Below, one piece after another: positions 1 to 9,845 of a stretch of DNA of 64,000 nt. How positions within the stretch are numbered: the stretch's first letter is position 1; each line of letters begins with the position of its first letter. Both the position numbers and the translations under genes were made by a program. The notes beneath the pieces are model-generated. The model saw nothing but the letters and a program-made list of their open reading frames with translations. It did not search any database and was not told the DNA's origin. This DNA is from Hydractinia symbiolongicarpus (Eukaryota; Cnidaria; Hydrozoa; Anthoathecata; Hydractiniidae), in the NCBI RefSeq assembly GCF_029227915.1, contig NC_079878.1, positions 18,106,001 to 18,170,000 of the forward strand. Direction: 5' to 3'.

Positions 1-3000
1 GAACACCGTCAAGTACGTGCACAGTCTTCCAAAAGGTTATAATACGGCCTTTTGCAGCCTAATAAAGGCCTTACACGTAAATGACGTGCTTCTACGAGCA
101 TAGACAGGTGGCCATAGGTCTAGTTCTTGCACTCATCATGGACTACGACGCCTCAAGCCGTTTTCCATTCTGCAATGGCCATAGAACACCATCAACTGCA
201 GGCACGGCCTTCTGAAATTTGTAGTACCGTCTTTTGCAGCCTAATAGGGCCTTATACGTGAATGACGTGCTTCTACGAGCATAGACAGGTGGCCATAGGT
301 CTAGTCCTTGCACTCTTAATGGACTATGACGCATCAAGTCGTTTTCCATTCCTCAATGGCCATAGAACACCATCAACTACATGCGCAGTCTTCTAAATGC
401 TGTAATACGGCTTTTTGCAGCCTAACAGGGATCTTACACGTAAATCACGTCTTTCAGGAGCCTAGACAGGTGAGGATCGGTCTGATCCTTCCCCTCTCAA
501 TGGACTACGACGCCTCAAGTCGTTTTCCATTCCGCAATGGCCATAAAAAACCGTCAAGTACGTGCACAGTCTTCCAAAAGGTTATAATACGGCCTTTTGC
601 AGCCTAATAAAGGCCTTACACGTAAATGACGTGCTTCTACGAGCATAGACTGGCGGGGATCAGTCTAATCCTTTCACACTCTATCAACTACGACGCCTTA
701 AATCGTTTTCTAGTCCGCAGTGGCCATAGAACACCGTCAAGTACGTGCACCATCTTCTAAAGCTTATAATACGGCCTTTTGCAGCCTAATAGGGGCTTTA
801 CACGTAAATGACGTGCTTCTACGAGCATACACAGGTGGCAATAGGTCTAGTCCTTGCACTCTTAATGGACTACGACGCATCAAGTCGTTTTCCAGTCCTC
901 AATAGCCATAGAACACCGTCAAGTACGTGCACAGTCTTCCAAAACGTTATAATACGGCCTTTTGCTGTCAAATAAAGGCCTTACACGTAAATGACGTGCT
1001 TCTACGAGCATACACCGGCGGGGATCAGTTTAGTCTTTTCACACTCTATGAACTACGACGCCTCAAATCGTTTTCTATTCCGCAATGGCCATAGAACACC
1101 GTCAAGTACGTGCACAAACTTCTAAAGGTTATAATACGGCCTTTTGCAGCCTAATAAGAGCCTAACACGTAAATCACGACCTTCCCGGAGCCCAGACTTG
1201 TTGCCATAGTTCTAGTCCTTCCACTCATCATAGACTACGACGCCTCAAGTCGTTTTCCATTCCGCAATGGGAATAGTACACCGTCAAGTACGTGCACAGT
1301 CTTCTAAAGGTTATAATACGGCCTTTTGCAGCCTAATAAAGGCCTCACACGTCAATGATGTGCTTCTATGAGCATAGACAGGCAGTCATAGGTCTATTTC
1401 TTGCACTTTTAATGGACTAGGACGCGTCAAGTCGTTTTCCATTCCGCAATGGCCATAGTACACCGTCAAGTACATGCACAGTCTTCCAAAAGGTTATAAT
1501 ACGGCCTTTTGCAGCCTAATAAGGGCCTTACACGTAAATTATGTGCTTCGACGACCATAGACAGGTGGGGATTGGTCTAGCTCTTCCAATGCCAGTGGAC
1601 TGAGACGCCTAAGTCATTTTCCAGTGTGCAATGGCTATAGCACACCGTCAAGTACTTACACACTCTTCCAAAAGGTTATAATACGGACTTTTGCGGCCTA
1701 ATTAGGGCCTTGTACGTAAATGACGTGCTTCCACGACCATAGACAAGTGGGGATTGGTCTAGTCATTCCACTGTCAGTGGACTGCGACGGCTCAAGTCAT
1801 TTTCCAATCCGCAATAGCCATAGAGCACTATCAACTACATGCACAGTCTTCTAAAGGCTGTAATACGGCTTTTTGCAGCCTAACAGGGGCGCTACACGTA
1901 AATCACGTGTTTCAAGTAGCCTCGACCGCTGCGGATCAGTCTAGTCCTTTCACACTCTATGAACTATGACGCCTCAAATCGTTTTCTATTCCGCAATGGC
2001 CATAGAACACCGTCAAGTACGTGCACAATCTTCTAAAGGTTATAATACGGCCTTTTGCAGCCTAATAAGAGCCTAACACGTAAGTCACGACTTTCCCGGA
2101 TCTCAGACTTGTTGCCATAGGTCTAGTCATTCCACTCATCATGGACTACAACGCCTCAAGTCATTTTCCATTCCGCAATGGCCATAGAACACCGTCAAGT
2201 ACGTGCACAGTCTTTCCAAAACGTTATAATACGGCCTTTTTCTGCCGAATAAAGGCCTTACACGTAAATGACGTGCTTCTACGAGCATAGACCGGCGGGG
2301 ATCAGTCTAGTCCTTTTACACTCTATGAACTACGACGCCTCAAATCGTTTTCTATTCCGCAATGGCCATAGAACACCGTCAAGTACGTGCACAAACTTCT
2401 AAAGGTTATAATACGGCCTTTTGTAGCCTAATAAGAGCGTAACACGTAAATCACGACCTTCCCGGAGCCCAGACTTGTTGCCATAGGTCTAGTCCTTCCA
2501 CTCATCATGGACTACGACGCCTCAAGTCGTTTTCCATTCTGCAATGGCCATAGAACACCATCAACTGCATGCACGGCCTTCTAAAATTTGTAGTACGGTC
2601 TTTTGCAGCCTAATAGGGGTCTTATACGTTAATTACGTGCTTCTACGAGCATAGACCGGTGAGGATTGGTCTAGTTCTTCCAATGCCAGTGGACTGAGAC
2701 GCCTAAGTCATTTTCCATTGTGCAATAACCATAGCACACCGTCAAGTACTTACACACTCTTCCAAAAGGTTATAATACGGACTTTTGCGGCCTAATTAGG
2801 GCCTTGTACGTAAATGACGTGCTTCCACGACCATAGACAAGTCGGGATTGGTCTAGTCATTCCACTGTCAGTGGACTACTCGGCTCAAGTCATTTTCCAA
2901 TCCGCAATAGCCATAGAGCACTATCAACTACATGCACAGTCTTCTAAAGGCTGTAATACGGCTTTTTGCAGCCTAACAGGGACCACCTTACACGTAAATC

Positions 3001-5106
3001 ACGTGCTTCAAGTAGCCTAGACCGGTGCGGATCGGTCTAGTCCTTCCACTCTAAATGGACTACGACGTCTCAAGTCGTTTTCCATTCCGCAATGGCCATA
3101 GAACACCGTCAAGTACGTGCACAATCTTCCAAAAGGTTATAATACGGCCTTTTGCAGCCTAATAAGAGCCTAACACGTAAGTCACGACTTTCCCTGATCT
3201 CAGACTTGTTGCCATAGGTCTAGTCATTCCACTCATCATGGACTACAACGCCTCAAGTCATTTTCCATTCCGCAATGGCCATAGTACACCGTCAAGTACA
3301 TGCACAGTCTTCCAAAAGGTTATAATACGGACTTTTGCGGCCTAATTAGGGCCTTGTACGTAAATGACGTGCTTCCACGACCATAGACAAGTGGGGATTG
3401 GTCTAGTCATTCCACTGTCAGTGGACTGCGACGGCTCAAGTCATTTTCCAATCCGTAATAGCCATAGAGCACTATCAACTACATGCACAGTCTTCTAAAG
3501 GCTGTAATACGGCTTTTTGCAGCCTAACAGGGACGCTACACGTAAATCACGTGCTTCAAGTAGCCTCGACCGCTGCGGATCAGTCTAGTCCTTTCACACT
3601 CTATGAACTACGACGCCTCAAATCGTTTTCTATTCCGCAATGGCCATAGAACACCGTCAAGTACGTGCACAATCTTCTAAAGGTTATAATACGGCCTTTT
3701 GCAGCCTAATAAAGGCCTTACACGTAAATGACGTGCTTCTACGAGCATAGACAGGTGGCCATAGGTCTAGTCCTTGCACTCTTAATGGACTACGACGCAT
3801 CAAGTCGTCTTCCAGTCCTCAATAGCCATAGAACACCGTCAAGTACGTGCACAGTCTTCCAAAACGTTATAATACGGCCTTTTGCAGCCTAATAAAGGCC
3901 TTACACGTAAATGACGTGCTTCTACGAGCATAGACCGGCTGGGATCAGTCTAATCCTTCCACACTCTATGAACTACGACGCCTCAAATCGTTTTCTATTC
4001 CGCAATTGCCATAGAACACCGTCAAGTACGTGCATAAACTTCTAAAGCTTATAATACGGCCTTTTGCAGGCTAGTACGGGCCTTACACGTAAATCACGTC
4101 TTCCAGGAGCCTAGACAGGTGAGGATCGGTCTGATCCTTCCCCCCTCAATAGACTACGACGCCTCAAGTCGTTTTCCATTCCGCAATGGCCATAGAAACC
4201 GTCAAGTACGTGCACAGTCTTTCCAAAACGTTATAATACGGCCTTTTGCAGCCAAATAAAGGCCTTACACGTAAATGACGTGCTTCTACGAGCATAGACC
4301 GGCGGGGATCAGTCTAGTAATTTCACACTCTATGAACTACGACGCCTCAAATCGTTTTTTATTCCGCAATGGCCATAGAACACCGTCAAGTACGTGCACA
4401 AACTTCTAAAGGTTATAATACGGCCTTTTGCAGCCTAATAAGAGCGTAACACGTAAGTCACGACCTTCCCGGAGCCCAGACTTGTTGCCATAGGTCTAGT
4501 CCTTCCAATCATCATGGACTACGACGCCTCAAGTCGTTCTCAATTCTTCAATGGCCATAGAACACCATCAACTGCATGCACGGCCTTCTAAAATTTGTAA
4601 TGCGATCTTTTGCAGCCTAATAGGGGCCTTATACGTGAGTTACGTGCTTTTACGAGCATAGACCGGTGAGGATCGGTTCAGTCTTTCCACTCTAAATGGA
4701 CTACGACGTCTCAAGTCGTTTTCCAGTCCTCAATAGCCATAGAACACCGTCAAGTACGTGCACAGTCTTCCAAAAGGTTATAATACGGCCTTTTGCAGCC
4801 TAATAAAGGCCTTACACGTAAATGACGTGCTTCTACGAGCATAGACCGGTGGGGATCAGTCTAATCCTTTCACACTCTATGAACTACGACGCGTCAAATC
4901 GTTTTCTATTCCGCAATGGCCATAGAACACCGTCAAGTACGTGCCCAAACTTCTAAAACTTATAATACGGCCTTTTGCAGCCTAATAAGGGCCTTACACG
5001 TAAATGACGTGCTTCTACGAGCAGAGACAGGTGGCCACAGGTCTAGTCCTTGCACTCTTAATGGACAATGACGCAACAAGTCGTTTCCCATTTCTCAATG
5101 GCCATA
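1..5106 (+). repeat. Heterogeneous satellite block with no clear long HOR
   Basis: About 28 monomers of mixed types. The first four start at 1, 184, 365 and 546. A, B, D, E, F, G, H, J, K, L and M-like monomers all occur, but I could not find a kilobase-scale period repeated here. J and K types, common after 31 kb but rare between 5 and 31 kb, appear here (J at 1094-1275, K-like near 2570). The G and H monomers near 2715-3070 keep features lost in the neighbouring HOR, such as the intact CCACTG/CAGTGG dyad at 2862-2874. It looks like an older or less homogenised part of the array. No gene is seen. Confidence 0.8.
2862..2874. repeat. Dyad: CCACTG-T-CAGTGG in a G-type monomer
   Basis: Perfect 6-bp arms with a single central base. 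It is specific to G monomers. It is intact here and in many G copies of other blocks (e.g. near 3412, 11981, 13441, 16363, 23548) but broken to cagtttgac in the G monomers of the 5-11 kb HOR. Confidence 0.85.
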
Positions 5107-6748
5107 GAACACCATCAACTACATGCGCAGTCTTCTAAAGGCTGTAATACGGCTTTTTGCAGCCTAACAGGGATCTTACACGTAAATCACGTCTTCCAGG
5201 AGCCTAGACAGGTGAGGATCGGTCTGATCCTTCCACTCTCAATGGACTACGACGCCTCAAGTCGTTTTCCATTCCGCAATGGGAATAGTACACCGTCAAG
5301 TACGTGCACAGTCTTTTAAAGATTATAATACACCCTTTGGAAGCCTAATAGGGGCCTCACACGTCAATGATGTGCTTCTATGAGCATAGACAGGCAGCCA
5401 TAGGTCTATTACTTGCCCTCTTAATGGACTAGGACGCGTCAAGTCGTTTTCCATTCCGCAATGGCCATAGCACACCGTCAAGTACGTGCACAGTCTTCCA
5501 AAAGGTTATAATACGGCCTTTTGCAGCTTAATAAGGGCCTTACACGTAAATTATGCTCTTCGACGACCATAGACAGGTGGGAAATGGTCTAGTTCTTCCA
5601 ATGCCAGTGAACTGGGACGCCTCAAGTCATTTTCCATTCTGCAATGGCCATAGCACACCGTCAAGTACGTACACACTCTGCCAAAAGGTTATAATACGGC
5701 CTTTTGCAGCCTAATTAGGGCCTTGTACGTAAATGACGTGCTTCCACCACCATAGACAAGTCGGGATTGGTCTAGTCATTCCACTGTCAGTTTGACTACT
5801 CGGCTCAAGTCATTTTTTCAATCTGCAATAGCCATAGAGCACTATCAACTACATGCACAGTCTTCTAAAGGCTGTAATACGGCTTTTTGCAGCCTAACAG
5901 GGACCTTACACGTAAATCACGTGCTTCAAGTAGCCTAGACCGGTGCGGATCGGTCTAGTCCTTCCACTCTAAATGGACTACGACGTCTCAAGTCGTTTTC
6001 CATTCCGCAATGGCCATAGAACACCGTCAAGTACGTGCACAGTCTTCCAAAAGGTTATAACACGGCCTTTTGCAGCCTAATAAAGGCCTTACACGTAAAT
6101 GACGTGCTTCTACGAGCATAGACAGGTGGCCATTGGTCTAGTCCTTGCACTCTTAATGGACTACGACGCATCAAGTCGTTTTCCAGTCCTCAATAGCCAT
6201 AGAACACCGTCAAGTACGTGCACAGTCTTCCAAAACGTTATAATACGGCCTTTTGCTGTCGAATAAAGGCCTTACACGTAAATCATGTGCTTCTACGAGC
6301 ATAGACGGGCGGGGATCAGTCTAGTCCTTTCACACTCTATGAACTACGACGCCTCAAATCGTTTTCTATTCCGCAATGGCCATAGAACACCGTCAAGTAC
6401 GTGCCCAAACTTCTAAAGCTTATAATACGGCCTTTTGCAGCCTAATAAAGGCCTTACACGTAAATGACGTGCTTCTACGAGCATAGACCGGTGGGGATCA
6501 GTCTAATCCTTTCACACTCTATGAACTACGACGCGTCAAATCGTTTTCTATTCCGCAATGGCCATAGAACACCGTCAAGTACGTGCCCAAACTTCTAAAA
6601 CTTATAATACGGCCTTTTGAAGCCTAATAAGGGCCTTACACGTAAATGACGTGCTTCTACGAGCATAGACAGGTGGCCATAGGTCTAGTCCTTGCACTCT
6701 TAATGGACAATGACGCAACAAGTCGTTTCCCATTCCTCAATGGCCATA
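5107..6748 (+). repeat. HOR unit 1, nine-monomer form (1642 bp)
   Basis: The unit runs from one D-type monomer start to the next in the order D-E-F-G-H-A-B-C plus one extra monomer near 6400-6590. The extra monomer combines a C-like head (cgtgcccaaac) with a B-like tail (gatcagtctaatcc, then cactctatgaac). A copy of the same extra monomer lies 1642 bp upstream, just before this unit (near 4831), so the 9-mer pattern begins slightly left of 5107. E here has the ttttaaagattat variant. Confidence 0.85.
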
Positions 6749-6929
6749 GAACACCATCAACTACATGCGCAGTCTTCTAAAGGCTGTAATACGGCTTTTT
6801 GCAGCCTAACAGGGATCTTACACGTAAATCACGTCTTCCAGGAGCCTAGACAGGTGAGGATCGGTCTGATCCTTCCACTCTCAATGGACTACGACGCCTC
6901 AAGTCGTTTTCCATTCCGCAATGGGAATA
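6749..6929 (+). repeat. Monomer type D (reference copy, 181 bp)
   Basis: Diagnostic features are a catcaactacatgcgcag head, ggctgtaatacggcttttt, cctaacagggatcttac, acgtcttccaggagcc, gtgaggatcggtctgatcc and an end reading caatgggaata instead of caatggccata. Its head resembles H; its tail is its own. Copies after 30 kb often read aataccgct and have a 1-nt shorter caggacctagac, a lineage marker. Confidence 0.85.
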
Positions 6930-7111
6930 GTACACCGTCAAGTACGTGCACAGTCTTTTAAAGATTATAATACACCCTTTGGAAGCCTAATAGGGGCCTC
7001 ACACGTCAATGATGTGCTTCTATGAGCATAGACAGGCAGCCATAGGTCTATTACTTGCACTCTTAATGGACTAGGACGCGTCAAGTCGTTTTCCATTCCG
7101 CAATGGCCATA
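6930..7111 (+). repeat. Monomer type E (reference copy, 182 bp)
   Basis: Recognised by gattataatacaccctttg, ggaagcctaataggggcctc, cacgtcaatgatgtgc, gacaggcagccataggtc and ggactaggacgcgtcaag. It is one of the most divergent variants in the central core, since the usual acggccttttgcag is replaced by acaccctttggaag. It follows D in nearly every HOR copy up to 48 kb and again at 60.5 and 63.8 kb. Confidence 0.85.
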
Positions 7112-7294
7112 GCACACCGTCAAGTACGTGCACAGTCTTCCAAAAGGTTATAATACGGCCTTTTGCAGCCTAATAAGGGCCTTACACGTAAATTATGTGC
7201 TTCGACGACCATAGACAGGTGGGGAATGGTCTAGTTCTTCCAATGCCAGTGAACTGGGACGCCTCAAGTCATTTTCCATTCTGCAATGGCCATA
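7112..7294 (+). repeat. Monomer type F (reference copy, 183 bp)
   Basis: Recognised by a gcacacc start, taaattatgtgcttcgacga, a ggtggggattgg-type block (ggtggggaatgg here), agttcttccaatgccagtg and ctgggacgcc or ctgagacgcc. The conserved second ACGT core is changed to TATG (aaattatgtgc), so F lacks one of the ACGT motifs found in most other variants. Confidence 0.83.
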
Positions 7295-7478
7295 GCACAC
7301 CGTCAAGTACGTACACACTCTGCCAAAAGGTTATAATACGGCCTTTTGCAGCCTAATTAGGGCCTTGTACGTAAATGACGTGCTTCCACCACCATAGACA
7401 AGTCGGGATTGGTCTAGTCATTCCACTGTCAGTTTGACTACTCGGCTCAAGTCATTTTTTCAATCTGCAATAGCCATA
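7295..7478 (+). repeat. Monomer type G (reference copy, 184 bp)
   Basis: Recognised by the palindrome GTACGTAC (7307-7314), acacactctgcc or acacactcttcc, cctaattagggccttg, ccaccaccatagacaagtcg, gggattggtctagtc, cactgtcag and a caatagccata end. In this HOR the usual CCACTG-T-CAGTGG dyad is broken because the right arm reads cagtttgac. The arm is intact in G copies elsewhere, for example 2862-2874. Confidence 0.83.
7307..7314. repeat. GTACGTAC palindrome, G-type specific
   Basis: A fully palindromic 8-mer made where G reads caagtacgtacacac instead of caagtacgtgcacag. It marks G monomers through most of the window. A few G copies lose it (tatgtac near 16249, taggtac near 19715). Confidence 0.8.
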
Positions 7479-7576
7479 GAGCACTATCAACTACATGCAC
7501 AGTCTTCTAAAGGCTGTAATACGGCTTTTTGCAGCCTAACAGGGACCTTACACGTAAATCACGTGCTTCAAGTAGC

Positions 7577-7600
7577 CTAGACCGGTGCGGATCGGTCTAG
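7577..7600. repeat. Dyad: CTAGACCG / CGGTCTAG, 8-bp perfect arms
   Basis: In the H monomer the arms are 7577-7584 and 7593-7600, separated by gtgcggat. It is the longest perfect inverted repeat with a short spacer that I found in a monomer. It recurs in every standard H copy (e.g. 3017-3040) but is degraded in the cctcgaccgctgcgg H/B hybrids. It could extrude as a cruciform or bind a dimeric protein; neither is shown by sequence. Confidence 0.85.
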
Positions 7601-7641
7601 TCCTTCCACTCTAAATGGACTACGACGTCTCAAGTCGTTTT

Positions 7642-7655
7642 CCATTCCGCAATGG
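7642..7655. repeat. Dyad: CCATT / AATGG hairpin with CCGC loop
   Basis: Arms 7642-7646 and 7651-7655 around a 4-nt loop in ccattccgcaatgg, at the monomer end. It is kept in most D, E, H and K tails. Lost in A tails reading ccagtcctcaatagcc and in B tails reading ctattccgc. Confidence 0.75.
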
Positions 7656-7780
7656 CCATAGAACACCGTCAAGTACGTGCACAGTCTTCCAAAAGGTTAT
7701 AACACGGCCTTTTGCAGCCTAATAAAGGCCTTACACGTAAATGACGTGCTTCTACGAGCATAGACAGGTGGCCATAGGTC

Positions 7781-7805
7781 TAGTCCTTGCACTCTTAATG
7801 GACTA
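7781..7805. repeat. Dyad: TAGTCC / GGACTA in monomer A
   Basis: Arms 7781-7786 and 7800-7805 with a 13-nt spacer. Allowing one bulged c (7806), GTC (7778-7780) pairs with GAC (7807-7809), giving nine pairs. The element is present in A, H and J types; B-type tails read ctatgaac and lose the right arm. It is the site where many hybrid monomers switch. Confidence 0.8.
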
Positions 7806-7821
7806 CGACGCATCAAGTCGT
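7805..7821. repeat. Dyad: ACGAC / GTCGT
   Basis: Arms 7805-7809 and 7817-7821 with a 7-nt loop, directly overlapping the end of the TAGTCC dyad. Most A, D, H and J monomers keep it (acgacgcctcaagtcgt or acgacgtctcaagtcgt). F and G types with caagtcatt lose the right arm. Confidence 0.75.
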
Positions 7822-7843
7822 TTTCCAGTCCTCAATAGCCATA

Positions 7844-8026
7844 GAACACCGTCAAGTACGTGCACAGTCTTCCAAAACGTTATAATACGGCCTTTTGCTG
7901 TCGAATAAAGGCCTTACACGTAAATCACGTGCTTCTACGAGCATAGACCGGCGGGGATCAGTCTAGTCCTTTCACACTCTATGAACTACGACGCCTCAAA
8001 TCGTTTTCTATTCCGCAATGGCCATA
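7844..8026 (+). repeat. Monomer type B (reference copy, 183 bp)
   Basis: Recognised by ccaaaacgttataatacgg, cttttgctgtcgaataaagg (or a ctgccg form), accggcggggatcagtc, tcctttcacactctatgaac and caaatcgttttctattccg. B is the only common variant in which the usual gcagcct is replaced by gctgtcg/gctgccg. Many copies differ at gacgtgc versus cacgtgc. Confidence 0.85.
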
Positions 8027-8208
8027 GAACACCGTCAAGTACGTGCCCAAACTTCTAAAGCTTATAATACGGCCTTTTGCAGCCTAATAAGGGCCTTACA
8101 CGTAAATGACGTGCTTCTACGAGCATAGACAGGTGGCCATAGGTCTAGTCCTTGCACTCTTAATGAACTATGACGCAACAAGTCGTTTTCCATTCCTCAA
8201 TGGCCATA
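8027..8208 (+). repeat. Monomer type C (reference copy, 182 bp)
   Basis: Recognised by cgtgcccaaacttctaaagc, taagggccttacac, caggtggccataggtc, then cttaatgRactatgacgc and aacaagtcgttttccattcc. It shares the second half with A but has its own head and an acgcaac change. C precedes D in nearly all HOR copies across the window, including those after 54 kb. Confidence 0.85.
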
Positions 8209-9845
8209 GAACACCATCAACTACATGCGCAGTCTTCTAAAGGCTGTAATACGGCTTTTTGCAGCCTAACAGGGATCTTACACGTAAATCACGTCTTCCA
8301 GGAGCTTAGACAGGTGAGGATCGGTCTGATCCATCCACTTTCAATACGACGCCTCAAGTCGTTTTCCATCCCGCAATGGGAATAGTACACCGTCAAGTAC
8401 GTGCACAGTCTTCTAAAGATTATAATACACCCTTTGGAAGCCTAATAGGGGCCTCACACGTCAATGATGTGCTTCTACGAGCATAGACAGGCAGCCATAG
8501 GTCTATTCCTTGCACTCTTAATGGACTAGGACGCGTCAAGTCGTTTTTCATTCCGCAATGGCCATAGCACACCGTCAAGTACGTGCACAGTCATCCAAAA
8601 GGTTATAATACGGCCTTTTGCAGCCTAATAAGGGCCTTACACGTAAATTATGTGCTTCGACGACCATAGACAGGTGGGAAATGGTCTAGTTCTTCCAATG
8701 CCAGTGAACTGGGACGCCTCAAGTTATTTTCCATTCTGCAATGGCCATAGCACACCGTCAAGTACGTACACACTCTGCCAAAAGGTTATAATACGGCCTT
8801 TTGCAGCCTAATTAGGGCCTTGTACGTAAATGACGTGCTTCCACCACCATAGACAAGTCGGGATTGGTCTAGTCATTCCACTGTCAGTTTGACTACTCGG
8901 CTCAAGTCATTTTTTCAATCTGCAATAGCCATAGAGCACTATCAACTACATGCACAGTCTTCTAAAGGCTGTAATACGGCTTTTTGCAGCCTAACAGGGA
9001 CCTTACACGTAAATCACGTGCTTCAAGTAGCCTAGACCGGTGCGGATCGGTCTAGTCCTTCCACTCTAAATGGACTACGACGTCTCAAGTCGTTTTCCAT
9101 TCCGCAATGGCCATAGAACACCGTCAAGTACGTGCACAGTCTTCCAAAAGGTTATAACACGGCCTTTTGCAGCCTAATAAAGGCCTTACACGTAAATGAC
9201 GTGCTTCTACGAGCATAGACAGGTGGCCATTGGTCTAGTCCTTGCACTCTTAATGGACTACGACGCATCAAGTCGTTTTCCAGTCCTCAATAGCCATAGA
9301 AAACCGTCAAGTACGTGCACAGTCTTCCAAAACGTTATAATACGGCCTTTTGCTGTCGAATAAAGGCCTTACACGTAAATCATGTGCTTCTACGAGCATA
9401 GACCGGCGGGGATCAGTCTAGTCCTTTCACACTCTATGAACTACGACGCCTCAAATCGTTTTCTATTCCGCAATGGCCATAGAACACCGTCAAGTACGTG
9501 CCCAAACTTCTAAAGCTTATAATACGGCCTTTTGCAGCCTAATAAAGGCCTTACACGTAAATGACGTGCTTCTACGAGCATAGACCGGTGGGGATCAGTC
9601 TAATCCTTTCACACTCTATGAACTACGACGCGTCAAATCGTTTTCTATTCCGCAATGGCCATAGAACACCGTCAAGTACGTGCCCAAACTTCTAAAACTT
9701 ATAATACGGCCTTTTGAAGCCTAATAAGGGCCTTACACGTAAATGACGTGCTTCTACGAGCATAGACAGGTGGCCATAGGTCTAGTCCTTGCACTCTTAA
9801 TGGACAATGACGCAACAAGTCGTTTCCCATTCCTCAATGGCCATA
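8209..9845 (+). repeat. HOR unit 3, nine-monomer form (1637 bp) with a 5-bp deletion
   Basis: Same monomer order as unit 1, including the extra C/B-like monomer. It is 5 bp shorter because the D monomer reads tcaatacgac at 8341-8350 where sister copies read tcaatggactacgac. Allowing for this, units 3+4 repeat units 1+2 with a period of 3102 bp. The D monomer here also carries the aggagcttag and gatccatcc variants shared with the copies at 11306 and 15.7 kb. Confidence 0.85.

Larger units (their letters stand above)
7479..7660 (+). repeat. Monomer type H (reference copy, 182 bp)
   Basis: Starts gagcactatcaactac and continues cctaacagggaccttac, aaatcacgtgcttcaagtag, ctagaccggtgcggatc, tccactctaaatggac and gacgtctcaag. 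It has the densest dyad symmetries of any variant (7577-7655, listed separately). Its CACGTG hexamer is an E-box/G-box core, made by an aaatgacgtg to aaatcacgtg change relative to A. Confidence 0.85.
7661..7843 (+). repeat. Monomer type A (reference copy, 183 bp)
   Basis: Diagnostic features are aataaaggccttacac, gagcatagacaggtggcc, ataggtctagtccttgcac, cttaatggactacgacgc and ttttccagtcctcaatagcc. Hand count gives G 37 and C 48 in 183 bp, with nine CpG. The 183-bp length is 61 codons, which is why short frames can read through one A monomer into the next. Copies preceding B usually read ggttataacacgg, as here, a stable HOR-position marker. Confidence 0.87.
6749..8208 (+). repeat. HOR unit 2, canonical eight-monomer form (1460 bp)
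   Basis: This is the clearest canonical unit: D 6749-6929, E 6930-7111, F 7112-7294, G 7295-7478, H 7479-7660, A 7661-7843, B 7844-8026, C 8027-8208. The eight monomers are recognisably different from each other, while the same type in neighbouring units is nearly identical. That is the defining property of a higher-order repeat. The unit lacks the extra monomer of the 9-mer form. Confidence 0.9.

Noticed and set aside
5068-5319. Family of near-identical 83-codon frames (also near 6710, 9807, 11267, 15650, 29273) that might look like a multicopy gene
   Set aside because: All are the same C-D segment of the HOR. Conservation follows DNA homogenisation, and small indels (e.g. the 5-bp deletion near 8345) break the frame freely.
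7112-7478. CENP-B box (nTTCGnnnnAnnCGGGn)
   Set aside because: F has a TTCG and G has a CGGG, but in neither do the fixed positions line up. I found no match on the strand positions I checked.
7661-7720. ttataatac as a bacterial -10 box or TATA-box promoter
   Set aside because: It is part of the satellite core in every monomer, with no matching -35 element, initiator, or downstream gene. Satellite transcription is possible but not shown by this motif.
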